Shown here one piece after another: positions 1 to 10,126 of a stretch of 58,345 nucleotides of DNA (position 1 is its first letter; each line of letters opens with the position of its first letter). This stretch comes from Planctomycetota bacterium (GTDB lineage: Bacteria > Planctomycetota > UBA8108 > JACQVS01). Position numbers and translations under genes: made by a program. The notes under the pieces were generated by a model. It was not told the origin of the DNA and ran no database searches. It saw nothing but the letters and a program-made list of their open reading frames with translations. The stretch is taken from positions 1-58,345 of the forward strand of contig JACQVS010000040.1 of assembly GCA_016209605.1 (NCBI GenBank). Direction: 5' to 3'.

Positions 1-409
1 GGTTTACATTTTATAAATTTCAATTTTTACCTTGACAGGGTCCAGGAAAGGGATTAAGTGTGGGAATCTGAATAGCGAAATGGTTCGCCCCGAAAAGTGT
101 TTGAAAAGGGATTCGCAAGAACAAGTTCCGGAAATGCGCCGGTAGCACTCGAGCGGGTGAAATCCGTTTTGGCAACGTATTCGGAACTGCCATAAAGTGC
201 CGCAGTTTCCGATCCCTAGGTGAAGAGAAGTCCAGATGGGCTGGGTGCCCTCTGGAACTCGTGGTCAGAAAAGAAGTGGTGAGCGTCGTTCCCTGAAGGA
301 TCTGGTCGTTCCGGGCTGCCTTTGCAAGTCTTTTTGATGGACCGCAATGGCGGTTTGGTGGCGGTTTGTCTTCCGGGTGGCGCTTACAAAGAGAGAAGGA
401 AGAGATCAC

Positions 410-694
410 ATGAGGAAGTGCTACAAGTGCGGAACCTCCTGGGTTGGCGCCGGGGATCCGCGCCCGCGTCAAGTGTGCGAAGGTTGTGGGGCCTACCTGC
501 ACTCTTGCATCAATTGCCATCAATTCGATGCCCACATCACCAATTCCTGCAAGCTTTCCCACACCACCTTCGTGGGGAGCCGGCACGCTGCCAACTACTG
601 CGATGAGTTCCGCATGATCAACTACGCGCTCCGCTCCATTGAGGCGCGGACCCAGCGCGCCCGCTCGGTGTGGGAACAGTTGTTCCAGAAGTGA
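410..694 (+). CDS. Small cysteine-rich (zinc-ribbon-like) protein
   Basis: A 94-residue soluble protein of unknown function. The start at 410 follows a purine-rich GAGAGAAGGAAGAG stretch; an upstream in-frame ATG at 347 has no comparable site. Eight cysteines are visible at residues 4, 7, 23, 26, 33, 36, 47 and 64, arranged as CxxC pairs (CYKC, CEGC, CINC), with several histidines, so it probably binds one or two zinc ions. The C-terminal 30 residues are basic and helical-looking. It stands alone, followed by a REP-like repeat. I do not recognise a named family; a nucleic-acid-binding or protein-binding role is only a guess. Confidence 0.7.
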   Translation: MRKCYKCGTSWVGAGDPRPRQVCEGCGAYLHSCINCHQFDAHITNSCKLSHTTFVGSRHAANYCDEFRMINYALRSIEARTQRARSVWEQLFQK

Positions 695-735
695 CTCGAA
701 ATCGCGCCTAGAAATTCACGGGGGGGAATGAATCA

Positions 736-803
736 TAATGCGGGCTTCGCCCGCAACCGAGCTATCCGCAACTTCTCCGCAGCCTGCGGAGAAGTTGCGG
801 AGG
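736..803 (+). repeat. REP-like palindromic repeat, copy 1
   Basis: A 68-bp unit holding two hairpins: a short one (GCGGGCTTCGCCCGC) and a longer one with arms CCGCAACTTCTCCGCA and its complement. The same unit recurs inverted at 55321-55388 with about two base differences in the loop of the longer hairpin. It lies between genes, as REP/BIME-type elements do. Confidence 0.8.
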
Positions 804-839
804 AAGAATATTCTCCTCCGTGAATTCATTGGACCCTGG

Positions 840-1187
840 TCACGGACCCCTCTCTTTCCCCCCCTCTCCCCAACGCCTGGTGATGTGGTTCAAGCGGGCT
901 TCTTTGAAAAAAATATCCTTGATATCCCGCAGCGTGTAGCCGCTCTGGTTGAGCCGCTGGATGAGCTTGATCACCGCAATGGTCTGGGGAGGGTACAGCC
1001 GATGGCCGCTCTCCCGGATCTTGATCTCCCGCACCAATCCCATGGTGGTATAACGGTAGAGGATCTGGTGGGTGATCCCCGTGCCCTGAAGGACTTCTTT
1101 GGTTTTGAGGAAACGGTTTTTTTCTGCCAAGGGCGTTATGCTGGAATACGGCAAAAGTAAAAGAAAAGATATTGGATTATAGAACAT
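840..1187 (-). CDS. MerR-family transcriptional regulator (DNA-binding domain only)
   Basis: A 115-residue protein with a MerR-type winged helix: helix-turn-helix around residues 28-50 (KTKEVLQGTGITHQILYRY), a wing (REIKIRESGHRLYPP), then the helical segment typical of the family (IKLIQRLNQSGYTLRDIKDIF). There is no long dimerisation helix or effector domain, so it is a minimal member. The ATG at 1187 has no ribosome-binding site but has TATAAT seven bases upstream, which suggests a leaderless transcript. A TTG at 1130 is an alternative start. It is divergent from birA across a 48-bp palindrome that overlaps its promoter region, consistent with autoregulation. Target genes are not known; the adjacent propionate operon is the obvious candidate. 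Confidence 0.75.
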   Translation of the reverse strand: MFYNPISFLLLLPYSSITPLAEKNRFLKTKEVLQGTGITHQILYRYTTMGLVREIKIRESGHRLYPPQTIAVIKLIQRLNQSGYTLRDIKDIFFKEARLNHITRRWGEGGKERGP

Positions 1188-1201
1188 AAATTATAATTCG
1201 C

Positions 1202-1249
1202 CTATTGCATATTTTGCGAGCTGTCCTCAGCTCGCAAAATATGCAATAG
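1202..1249. promoter_or_regulatory. Perfect inverted repeat between the MerR-type gene and birA
   Basis: Two 22-bp arms, perfectly complementary, are separated by the 4-base loop TCCT. The left arm begins CTATTGCATATTTTGC and the right arm ends GCAAAATATGCAATAG. It lies in the divergent gap with TATAAT-like sequence on both strands at 1190-1197. It could be an operator, or a transcribed hairpin ahead of birA; the sequence alone does not decide. Confidence 0.75.
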
Positions 1250-1269
1250 TTCAGATAATAATTTTCATC

Positions 1270-2028
1270 ATGAACCTGCCAAAACACTGGGAATACTTCG
1301 AGGAGACCACCTCGACCAACGACACCCTGCACCGGGTGGCGCAGGCAGGGGCTCCGCAGGGAACGGTCCATATCGCCAGCGCTCAGACGCGCGGGCGCGG
1401 CCGGGTCGGACGGAGCTGGTGGAGCCCTCCCGGGTCCGGCTTGTGGATGAGCCTCCTCCTCCGCCCCCGGCTGGAGCCCGCCGGCGCCGCGGGGATTTCC
1501 CTGGTGGCCGGGCGGGCCCTGAAGGCGGCGTTGCAGCCCCTCACCCCGCTGCCGATCGAACTCTACTGGCCCAACGATCTCATGATTCGTGGAAAAAAAC
1601 TGGCCGGCATCCTGGGCGAGCTGCGGGGCCAGGGAGAGAAGTACTGGATTGCCCTGGGAATAGGCGTTAATCTGGATCTGCGCCACGCCCCCCCGCCGGC
1701 CGGGCTCGAGGGCCGGACGATCTCCCTCGCCGAGGCCGGCGTTCCCGCGGCCGATCGCGAGCTCGTGGCGCTCGCCCAGCGCTGCACCGGCGCCTTCTGG
1801 CCCTTGTACGGGCGCTTCGAGGCGGGCGAATCCGTCGCCGCGCTGGTGGGAGAGGAGCTGGCCCATGTCGGCTGCCGCGTCTCCATCCGCTCCAACCCGG
1901 AGAAGGAGTGGCAGGAGTGGCGCGGCGTGGTGGCCGGCCTGGGCTCTCGCGGCGAGCTGCTGGTCCGGGATGAAAGCGGGGCGTTGCAGAGCGTTTCGGC
2001 TGGCGAGGTGGTTTATGAGGAAGGATGA
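1270..2028 (+). CDS. birA: Biotin-[acetyl-CoA-carboxylase] ligase
   Basis: This enzyme attaches biotin to the lysine of biotin carrier proteins through biotinyl-AMP. The 252-residue protein begins directly with the catalytic domain: TSTND at residues 14-18, the biotinyl-AMP loop RGRGRVGR at 41-48, WPNDLMIRGKKLAGIL near 97-113, and a C-terminal SH3-like segment. It lacks the N-terminal helix-turn-helix of the E. coli repressor form, so it should not regulate transcription itself. It is the first gene of the propionyl-CoA operon; its stop overlaps the start of the mutase gene by 14 bases. Its likely substrate is the carrier protein encoded at 7962-8483, which carries the EAMKMEN biotinylation motif. 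Confidence 0.95.
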   Translation: MNLPKHWEYFEETTSTNDTLHRVAQAGAPQGTVHIASAQTRGRGRVGRSWWSPPGSGLWMSLLLRPRLEPAGAAGISLVAGRALKAALQPLTPLPIELYWPNDLMIRGKKLAGILGELRGQGEKYWIALGIGVNLDLRHAPPPAGLEGRTISLAEAGVPAADRELVALAQRCTGAFWPLYGRFEAGESVAALVGEELAHVGCRVSIRSNPEKEWQEWRGVVAGLGSRGELLVRDESGALQSVSAGEVVYEEG

Positions 2029-3637
2029 GCGCAGTCGCAGTCTGGAGTCAGGCAAGCCCTCGGACGCCCGGGAGCGGCAGACGCCCTCGGGAATCCCCAT
2101 CCCTCTCTTTCTGGGAGAGCCGGACTTTCTGGGAGAGACGGGGGCGGGGCGGCCCGGGGAGCTCCCATTCACCCGGGGCATTTATCCCGACATGTACCGC
2201 GGCAAGCTGTGGACCATGCGCCAGTACTCCGGCTTCGGGACCGCCCGTGAGACCAACCAGCGCTTCCGCTACCTTCTGGCGCAGGGGCAGACCGGCTTGA
2301 GCGTGGCCTTCGATCTGCCGACTCAGATCGGCTACGACTCCGATGACCCGGCTGCCGCCGGCGAGGTGGGGAAGGTGGGCGTCCCCATCTGCTCCATCGA
2401 GGACATGGAGCAGCTTTTCGCCGGCATTCCCCTGGAGGAGGTCAGCGTCTCCATGACCATCAATGCCTCGGCGGCGGTTCTGCTGGCTTTCCTGATCGCC
2501 CTGGCGAAGCGCCGAGGCATGGCTCCCAGCCGGCTGCGCGGCACGCTGCAAAACGACCTCCTCAAGGAGTTCGTGGCTCGACACACTCAAAGGTTCCCGC
2601 TCACGCCGTCCCTGCGGCTGGTGATGGATGTCCTCGAGCACTCGGTTCGCCATCTCCCCCACTGGCATCCCATCAGCATCAGCGGCTACCATATTCGCGA
2701 GGCCGGCTCGACCGCTGTGGAAGAGGTGGCCTTGACGCTGTCGCACGCCGTGGCGTACCTGGAGGCGGCCCGCGCTCGCCAGCTCCCTCTCGCCGCCGTC
2801 GCTCGCAAGTTTTCCTTCTTTTTCGCGGCGCAAATGCACCTTTTCGAGGAAGTGGCGAAGTTCCGGGCGGCGCGCCGCCTGTGGGCCCACCTGGTGCGCG
2901 ATCGCTTTCAGATCGAGGATCCGGAGGCCGCCAAGCTCCGGTTCCACACCCAGACCGCCGGGGCAGCCTTGACCTACCAGGAGCCGGAAAACAACGCCGT
3001 GCGGGTGGCGCTCCAGGCCCTGGCGGCGGTCCTGGGCGGCACCCAGTCCCTGCACACCAACGCCCTTGACGAAGCCCTCGGGCTGCCGACGGAAAAAACC
3101 GTCCGCTTGGCCTTGCGCACCCAGCAGATCATCGCCTTTGAGAGCGGCGCCGCCGACAGCGCCGACCCCCTGGGCGGCGCGCCGCTCATCGAGCACTTGA
3201 CCTCGGCCATCGAAGAGCGGGCCAAAGCGCTGATGGCCGAACTCGAGGCCCGGGGAGGAGCCCTGCGAGCCATCCAGGAAGGCCTCCCCCAACGCTGGAT
3301 CGCCGCCTCCGCCTACCGCCTCGAAAAACAGGCCGAGAGGGGGGAGAGGATCGTCGTGGGAGTGAACCGATTCGGGTCGGCGGGCGAAGCGCCCCAGCAG
3401 GAGGTCTTCCAGCTCGATGAGAAGCTCGAGCCGGCCCGGGTCGAGGAAGTGGCCCGGCGCAAGCGCGAGCGCCCCGGCGGCGCCGCCCAGGCGGCGCTCC
3501 AGCGGCTCAAGGAAGCCGCCCGAAGTACCGAAAATCTTATGGAGACTCTCATTGCCGGCGTGGAAGCGGGCGCCACCTTGGGGGAGATGATGGGATCGCT
3601 GGCGGAGGTCTTTGGAGAGCATCAAGGAGATTGGTAA
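2015..3637 (+). CDS. Methylmalonyl-CoA mutase, large (catalytic) subunit
   Basis: This is the substrate-binding TIM-barrel subunit of the B12-dependent mutase converting methylmalonyl-CoA to succinyl-CoA. It is 540 residues long, as expected for the split form without the B12 domain. The start at 2015 overlaps birA; a longer frame to 1865 has no family similarity. Family signatures are RGIYPDMYRGKLWTMRQYSGFG (residues 54-75), AFDLPTQIGYDSD (98-110) and SISGYHIREAGSTAVEE (221-237). Tyr71, Arg189 and His226 correspond to the residues that in known enzymes recognise the methylmalonyl carboxylate and assist the radical step; Tyr plus Arg argue for methylmalonyl-CoA rather than isobutyryl-CoA. Its partner subunit is the next gene. 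No MeaB-type chaperone GTPase is seen in the window. Confidence 0.95.
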   Translation: MRKDERSRSLESGKPSDARERQTPSGIPIPLFLGEPDFLGETGAGRPGELPFTRGIYPDMYRGKLWTMRQYSGFGTARETNQRFRYLLAQGQTGLSVAFDLPTQIGYDSDDPAAAGEVGKVGVPICSIEDMEQLFAGIPLEEVSVSMTINASAAVLLAFLIALAKRRGMAPSRLRGTLQNDLLKEFVARHTQRFPLTPSLRLVMDVLEHSVRHLPHWHPISISGYHIREAGSTAVEEVALTLSHAVAYLEAARARQLPLAAVARKFSFFFAAQMHLFEEVAKFRAARRLWAHLVRDRFQIEDPEAAKLRFHTQTAGAALTYQEPENNAVRVALQALAAVLGGTQSLHTNALDEALGLPTEKTVRLALRTQQIIAFESGAADSADPLGGAPLIEHLTSAIEERAKALMAELEARGGALRAIQEGLPQRWIAASAYRLEKQAERGERIVVGVNRFGSAGEAPQQEVFQLDEKLEPARVEEVARRKRERPGGAAQAALQRLKEAARSTENLMETLIAGVEAGATLGEMMGSLAEVFGEHQGDW

Positions 3638-3644
3638 TTTCTTG

Positions 3645-4115
3645 ATGGACGAAAAAAGTTCCGAAAAAGCGGCTCGCGCCGGCGGCAGCAACCAGCCACC
3701 CCTGCGGATCCTTCTGGCCAAGCCCGGCCTCGACGGGCACGACCGCGGCCTCAAGGTCATCATCCAGGCGCTCATCGATGCCGGCATGGAGGTGATTTAC
3801 ACCGGTATGCGCATCCCCTCCCAGGCCGTGATCCTCGCCGCCGAGCAGGAGGATGCCGACGCCGTCGGCGTCTCCAACCATTCCGGCGCTTTCCGGGAGC
3901 TTTTCCGCGAGGTGGCGGCGGGGCTTCAAGCCGCTGAAGCCGCGGGACGGCGCCGGCGGATCCTCTTCTGCGGCGGCATCATCCCGCCGGGGGACATTCC
4001 CACCTTGAAGAGCTGGGGCTACCGCGGGGTCTTCCCGCCGGGGACGAGCCTCGAAGCGATCATCGATTTTCTCAAAGCCGAGGCCGCCGCGCTGGAAAAG
4101 GAAGGCCGCCCATGA
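3645..4115 (+). CDS. Methylmalonyl-CoA mutase, small B12-binding subunit
   Basis: A 156-residue cobalamin-binding Rossmann-like domain that pairs with the preceding large subunit. DGHDRG at residues 30-35 supplies the lower-axial histidine (His32), and GGIIPPGD is the glycine motif of the nucleotide-tail pocket. The usual SxL motif between them reads SNH here (residues 77-79, [10 protein letters not shown]), an unusual change. The ATG at 3645 was chosen because AAGGAG lies upstream and translation would couple to the stop of the large subunit at 3637; an ATG at 3612 would give a longer overlap. The gene ends in an ATGA overlap with the epimerase gene. Confidence 0.92.
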   Translation: MDEKSSEKAARAGGSNQPPLRILLAKPGLDGHDRGLKVIIQALIDAGMEVIYTGMRIPSQAVILAAEQEDADAVGVSNHSGAFRELFREVAAGLQAAEAAGRRRRILFCGGIIPPGDIPTLKSWGYRGVFPPGTSLEAIIDFLKAEAAALEKEGRP

Positions 4116-4566
4116 GCCGGACGGACGAAAACAGGCAGACGCCCCCCATCCGCCTTTCCCTGGATCACATCGCGCTCGCGGTCAAGGACCTGACGGGGAC
4201 CCTCGAGCAGCTGGCGAAGGTCTTCACGGCGCCGCCTGCACCTGCCGAGGAAGTGCCGGAGGAAGGGGTGCGCCTGGCCTTCGTCGACGCCGGCGGAACG
4301 CGCCTCGAGGTGCTGGAGAGCGTCCGGCCGGACAGCGCCATCGCGCGGTTTCTCGAGCGCCGGCCGCCGGGGCTGCACCACTTGTCTTTCGAGGTGGAAG
4401 GCCTGCCGATCGAAGAGTGGTACGAGGAGCTTCGCCGCCGCGGAGCGCGCGTCCTCGGCGACGGGCCCCGCCGCGGCGCCGGCGGGAAGCTCGTTTTTTT
4501 CGTGCATCCGGACTCCACCGGCGGCATCCTGGTCGAGTTTTCTCAAGCACGAAAGGAGCCGGCTCA

Positions 4567-4570
<4 letters not shown>
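4112..4570 (+). CDS. mce: Methylmalonyl-CoA epimerase
   Basis: This enzyme interconverts (2S)- and (2R)-methylmalonyl-CoA, linking propionyl-CoA carboxylase to the mutase. It is a 152-residue vicinal-oxygen-chelate protein with two beta-alpha-beta-beta-beta modules. Likely metal ligands are His19 (LDHIALAV), His89/90 (GLHHLSFEV) and Glu near 142 (GILVEF), with Glu66 in RLEVLE as the probable catalytic base region. It overlaps both neighbours by four bases (ATGA at the start, GTGA at the end), so the operon is translationally coupled. Length and motifs are normal for the family. Confidence 0.93.
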
Positions 4571-6132
<1,562 letters not shown>

Positions 6133-6363
6133 GAGCGTCTCACAAAATGCCTTCGGGGCGCCTTGCGGCGGCGGCTGCGGGCACCGGCCGCAGGCTGGTC
6201 GTGCTGTGTCGCTAGGCCTCGGCGATACTCCGTCCCGTATCGCCTCCGGCCTCGCTCCCGGGCACCGCTCCGCGCAGCGGAGTGGTCGCCGGCCGCCGGC
6301 GCTCGCAATTCGCCTCCAAATTCATTTTATTCGGCGCTCTAAGAGCCCGTATAAAGGAGCCTC
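6133..6363 (-). repeat. GC-rich dispersed repeat, inverted copy
   Basis: This non-coding gap inside the operon is filled with GC-rich hairpins. Read on the minus strand it shares blocks with the unit at 44583-44880: GCGACCAC followed by a CGCGG hairpin and GGTGCCCG, then GGCGATAC with GGAGTATCG and CGAGG. Similarity was judged by eye and is patchy. The last bases (AAAGGAG before 6364) form the ribosome-binding site of the next gene. Confidence 0.55.
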
Positions 6364-7962
6364 ATGACCGCCCCGAAGAAGAGAAAAGCGAGCGCGGCCG
6401 CGGAGGCGGAGAAGCCGCGGACGATCCGAGCCATTCTCATCCCCAACCGCGGCGAGATCGCCTTGCGCATCGTGCGCACGGCGCGGGCGCTGGGGCTGCG
6501 GGTTGTGGTGGCGCACTCGGAGGCGGACGCGGACAGCCTGGCGGTCCGCCTCGCCGATGGAGCCGTCCTCCTCGGCCCCACGCCGGCGCCGGAAAGCTAC
6601 CTCTCGATCGATCGCATCCTCGAGGCGGCCCGGCGGGCCGGCGCCGACGCCATCCATCCGGGCTACGGCTTCCTCTCCGAGCGCGAACCCTTCGCCCGGG
6701 CGGTGGAGGAAAGCGGCCTCAAGTTCATCGGCCCGTCGCCGGAGAACATCCGCTTCATGGGCGACAAGGTGGCGGCGCGGCGGGCGCTGCACGAGGCCGG
6801 CATCCCCATCGTCCCCGGCGAGCGGGATCGGATCAGCGCCCCCGAGCGGCTCGAGAAGCTCGCCCGGAAGATCGGCCTGCCCCTCCTCCTCAAGGCGGCG
6901 GCGGGGGGCGGCGGGAAAGGCATCCGGCTGGTGCGCGACCTCGAGTCGCTCGAGTCGGCCTTCCGCCTCGCCAGCTCGGAAGCGCTGAACGCGTTCGGCG
7001 ATCCGTCCGTCTACGCTGAACGCTACCTCGAGAAGGCGCGGCACGTGGAGGTGCAGGTGGTGGGCGACGGCCGCGGCGGCGCCCGCCTCTTTCCGGAGCG
7101 CGACTGCTCGACGCAAAGGCGGCACCAGAAGCTCCTCGAGGAGACGCCGTGCCCGGCCTTGAGCGCCCGGCAGCGGGAGGAGCTGCTCCGGCACGCCCTG
7201 AAGATCGTCCAGCTTTCGCGTTACCGCGGCGCCGGCACTCTCGAGTTCCTCTTCGACGGCAGGGAGTTCTACTTTCTCGAGATGAACACTCGGCTCCAGG
7301 TCGAGCACCCCATTACCGAGATGCTCTGCGGCGTCGATCTGGTGGCCGAGCAGATCGCCGTTACCGAGGGGAAGGCGTTCGGCGGCCGCAAGCTGGAGCA
7401 GGCCTTCCAGTATGGCCGCGGCGCCGCCATGGAGTTCCGCATCAACGCCGAGGATCCGGAGCTCGACTTCCTCCCGTCCACGGGGACGCTGGCGCGCGTC
7501 CGTCTCCCCAGCGGCCCGGGCATCCGCGTCGATTCCGCCGCCTTCGAAGGCTGGCAGATCACTCCTTACTACGACTCGCTGATCGCCAAGGTGATCGCCT
7601 GGGGCGAGGACCGAGCCCAGGCCTGCCGGCGGCTCAGGGCGGCTTGCGAGGAGACCGTGATCGCCGGCGTGGCGACCACCTTGCCCGTGGCGCTGGCGCT
7701 ACTGGGCGATGTGGATTTCCTCGCGGCCCGCAACCACTGCCAGTTCCTCGAGGAGCGGCTCAAGAGGCCCGGGTATCTGACGCCGCCGCCGGACGAGGCG
7801 CTGGCCGGCGCTCTGGCCATCGCGGCGGCGTACCTGCATCAGCAAAAGGGCCGCCTGGCGGCCTTGCCGCCGGCCGCCGGCGCGGCCAGGGAGGCGCCGG
7901 CAGAGGATCTGTCGCCGTGGGGCCGCCTGGGCCGGGCCTTCAGCTTACGAGGAGGGGCTTGA
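6364..7962 (+). CDS. Biotin carboxylase subunit of acyl-CoA (propionyl-CoA) carboxylase
   Basis: This is the ATP-dependent enzyme that carboxylates biotin on the carrier protein. It has 532 residues: a basic N-terminal tail, the biotin carboxylase N domain (ILIPNRGEIALRIVRTARAL), an ATP-grasp domain with glycine-rich loop AAAGGGGKGIRLV near residues 178-190, the metal and catalytic segment EFYFLEMNTRLQVEHP near 300-315, and the C-terminal domain. No biotinyl domain is fused; that sits in the next gene, whose ATG overlaps this stop by one base. The carboxylase is therefore a three-polypeptide type (pccB, this protein, carrier). Confidence 0.93.
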   Translation: MTAPKKRKASAAAEAEKPRTIRAILIPNRGEIALRIVRTARALGLRVVVAHSEADADSLAVRLADGAVLLGPTPAPESYLSIDRILEAARRAGADAIHPGYGFLSEREPFARAVEESGLKFIGPSPENIRFMGDKVAARRALHEAGIPIVPGERDRISAPERLEKLARKIGLPLLLKAAAGGGGKGIRLVRDLESLESAFRLASSEALNAFGDPSVYAERYLEKARHVEVQVVGDGRGGARLFPERDCSTQRRHQKLLEETPCPALSARQREELLRHALKIVQLSRYRGAGTLEFLFDGREFYFLEMNTRLQVEHPITEMLCGVDLVAEQIAVTEGKAFGGRKLEQAFQYGRGAAMEFRINAEDPELDFLPSTGTLARVRLPSGPGIRVDSAAFEGWQITPYYDSLIAKVIAWGEDRAQACRRLRAACEETVIAGVATTLPVALALLGDVDFLAARNHCQFLEERLKRPGYLTPPPDEALAGALAIAAAYLHQQKGRLAALPPAAGAAREAPAEDLSPWGRLGRAFSLRGGA

Positions 7963-8483
7963 TGAAAGTGCGCGTGGAGCTGGCCGAGGGGCGCAGCCTC
8001 CCGGTGGTCCTGCCCAATCTGGCGCCGGGGCCGCCGGCGGAAGTGGAAGTCGGAGCCGGCCGGCTCACCGCCGCCCTGATCTTGGCGAACGGCCAGGAGC
8101 TTATTCTCGACGTGAACGGCCGGCGCTACGTTTTCCTGGTGGAAAAAAACGAGGGCGGCACCATCCGGCTTCTTCATCAAAACCGGCGCTACCTGCTGCA
8201 GGTGGAGAGCGAGATCGACGAGCTGCGCCGCCAGGCCGCGCCCTTCAAGGGCGGCAGCCAACCGGTGATCCTTTACAGCATGCTCCCCGGCGTCGTCCGC
8301 CAGGTCTACCTCCAGCCCGGCAGCGAGGTCGAGCCCGGCACGGCCATCTTGACCCTCGAGGCCATGAAGATGGAAAATGAGATCCGGTCCGAAGTCGCCG
8401 GCCGCCTGGAGGAGGTCCACGTCAAGCCCGGCCAAGTGGTGGCCGCGCGGGAGCCGCTGGCGACGATCATTCCAGAAAACTAA
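7962..8483 (+). CDS. Biotin carboxyl carrier protein of the acyl-CoA carboxylase
   Basis: A 173-residue carrier. The C-terminal 70 residues form a biotinyl domain with the attachment motif EAMKMEN, the target lysine being Lys136. The N-terminal 95 residues are a beta-rich segment similar in position to the linking domain of propionyl-CoA carboxylase alpha chains. It starts one base before the upstream stop, with GAGGAGG ahead, so it is coupled to the biotin carboxylase. BirA, encoded at the head of the same cluster, is its probable modifying enzyme. It is the last gene of the propionate cluster. Confidence 0.92.
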   Translation: MKVRVELAEGRSLPVVLPNLAPGPPAEVEVGAGRLTAALILANGQELILDVNGRRYVFLVEKNEGGTIRLLHQNRRYLLQVESEIDELRRQAAPFKGGSQPVILYSMLPGVVRQVYLQPGSEVEPGTAILTLEAMKMENEIRSEVAGRLEEVHVKPGQVVAAREPLATIIPEN

Positions 8484-8708
8484 ACACCATCCAGAATATC
8501 GGCAGGTCATCGAACGTATCCTCCGGCACCTCGATCTCTGGGATCCCCGTGAAAACGTCAGAGAAAGCCCAGCTTCCCACTTCCCTCCTCGCGGGCTGGG
8601 TCGACAACCGCCTCACCCATGCAGGCGGAGACCATCGATCGCCCCATCGATGACGAACTCTACGCCATCTACCCCATCCCCCAAAAGGACGACGACACGC
8701 GGGCCTGA
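8484..8708 (+). pseudogene. Possible remnant of a transposase C-terminus
   Basis: Two short stretches in different frames recall the end of IS91-like transposases: VIERILRHLDLWDP near 8505-8546, then an acidic tail MQAETIDRPIDDELYAIYPI ending with TGA at 8706. No intact frame joins them and no terminal repeats are visible. The match is from memory and short, so this is tentative. Confidence 0.35.
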
Positions 8709-9128
8709 TCGTCCCGCCGCCGCTTGCTTGACCGCCAAGAGGTCGGCACCCGTGCCCCCCTGGTAGGGCGGCCCTGGGACCACCACCCCCTGATATCTTC
8801 GGTAACGCTTGATTCAACCTTTCCGGCAATAAACAGGCGCTGCTCCTTTTCGACTCGGATCATAGCTCGCGTCATTTCACATGCTTGCAGCGCCTATCGA
8901 CAGGCGGCATCAAAATCCGCCAAGCGTTACTTCCTTTTATCTACCTGAAGCAACATAGCCGGGGATTGACGAGTTGCACCAGGCGCTCTTATAAATCGTC
9001 ATTCACCTCCGATCCCCGCCCCATCACGGCATCGGGAAAGGCTTGTCTTTTCTTTTTGCCGGCGGACAGGACGATATTAAGATTTAGTGGTCACGTATAT
9101 TCATCATCCCTGCTTGGAGAAATTTGCC
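8709..9128. other. Intergenic stretch without recognisable gene
   Basis: No frame here has family similarity that I can recognise. Minus-strand residues TRAMIRVEKEQRLFIAGKVE around 8815-8875 are open but short. The last bases (TTGGAGAAATTTGCC) are the ribosome-binding site of the gene starting at 9129. Confidence 0.5.
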
Positions 9129-10115
9129 ATGATTCAAGACCTCGGTCGTCCTCTAACTGTCCTCATTCTTCTGGTGGTCTGCTGGCTCATTCCATTTTCC
9201 CTCGAGGCGTCGAATTTCCGCCGCGGCGATATCAATGCCGATGGCGAACTCGACGTCAGCGATCCGATCGTCTTGCTCAATTATCTCTTCATAGGCGCCC
9301 TCGAAATAAAGTGCATCGATGCCGCCGACGCCAATGACGATGGGGCCGCCGATATCAGCGATGCCATCGGATTGCTCCAGTACCTTTTCTTATCTGGATC
9401 CCCCCCGCGGGAACCTTTTACGGCTTGCGGAACGGATCCGACTCCCGATTCTCTCGACTGCGAAGATTTTCCTCCCTGTCCCCCGATCCTGAGCCACCAG
9501 GCCTGGATAGCCCGGTACAACGGGCCGGATTACAGCCACAACGCCGCCGAGATCGTCGCAATCGACGATTCGGGCAACATCTACGTGACCGGAACCGCCA
9601 GCGGCGAATACGCCACCATCAAGTACGACGCCAATGGCAACCGGCTATGGGAGGCGAGATACAGGAGCTCAAGCTCTTTCGATAACGCGGCAAAAAGCCT
9701 GGCGGTCGATGGCGACGGCAACGTGTACCTTGCAGGTTCAGTCCACAGCGCTGACACCGCAGCCGATTTCAACACCTTGAAATACGACGCTCGCGGTAGC
9801 CTGCTTTGGAGAGCAAGGTATAACGGTCCCGGAAACGGCCTCGATGCGGCCGAGGGCCTGATCCTGGACGGCGCCGGCAACGTCACCGTCACGGGATATT
9901 CCCTTGGCGCCGGCACCGACTTTGACTACACCACCATCCGCTACGATACGAACGGCAACCAGCTCTGGACCGAACGCTACAACGGTCCCGACAATCTGAG
10001 CGACCATGCTTTGGGCATCGCCGCCGACGCCGCTGGGAACGTCTACGTGACCGGCTGGTCTCCGGAGCGTTATATTGGCAACTCCGATTTCCTGACCATC
10101 AAATATACACCGTGA
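9129..10115 (+). CDS. Secreted dockerin and SBBP-repeat protein
   Basis: A 328-residue exported protein. The ATG at 9129 follows GGAG and begins a signal peptide (hydrophobic LTVLILLVVCWLIPFSL). A full type I dockerin follows with two calcium-loop repeats (GDINADGELDVSDP and DANDDGAADISDA) and a conserved tail of the form ACGTDPTPDSLDC. The rest is four or five SBBP/beta-propeller repeats of about 50 residues with the pattern DxxGNxYVTG...TIKYDANGNxLW. Function is unknown; such proteins are often cell-surface or extracellular. The stop at 10115 is followed by a CTTCGTG repeat cluster separating it from the convergent gene. Confidence 0.85.
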   Translation: MIQDLGRPLTVLILLVVCWLIPFSLEASNFRRGDINADGELDVSDPIVLLNYLFIGALEIKCIDAADANDDGAADISDAIGLLQYLFLSGSPPREPFTACGTDPTPDSLDCEDFPPCPPILSHQAWIARYNGPDYSHNAAEIVAIDDSGNIYVTGTASGEYATIKYDANGNRLWEARYRSSSSFDNAAKSLAVDGDGNVYLAGSVHSADTAADFNTLKYDARGSLLWRARYNGPGNGLDAAEGLILDGAGNVTVTGYSLGAGTDFDYTTIRYDTNGNQLWTERYNGPDNLSDHALGIAADAAGNVYVTGWSPERYIGNSDFLTIKYTP

Positions 10116-10126
10116 ATTATTCTTTT

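Noticed and set aside
1..409. A gene or strong promoter at the window start
   Set aside because: A TTGACA at 32-37 lacks a fair -10 box, and the long minus-strand frame there is a shadow without motifs.
2048..3787. A 579-residue minus-strand frame
   Set aside because: Antisense of the mutase large subunit; composition is repetitive Gly/Arg/Ala/Leu without domains.
8669..8875. A 68-residue minus-strand frame
   Set aside because: No ribosome-binding site and no recognisable family; it may be debris next to the transposase remnant.
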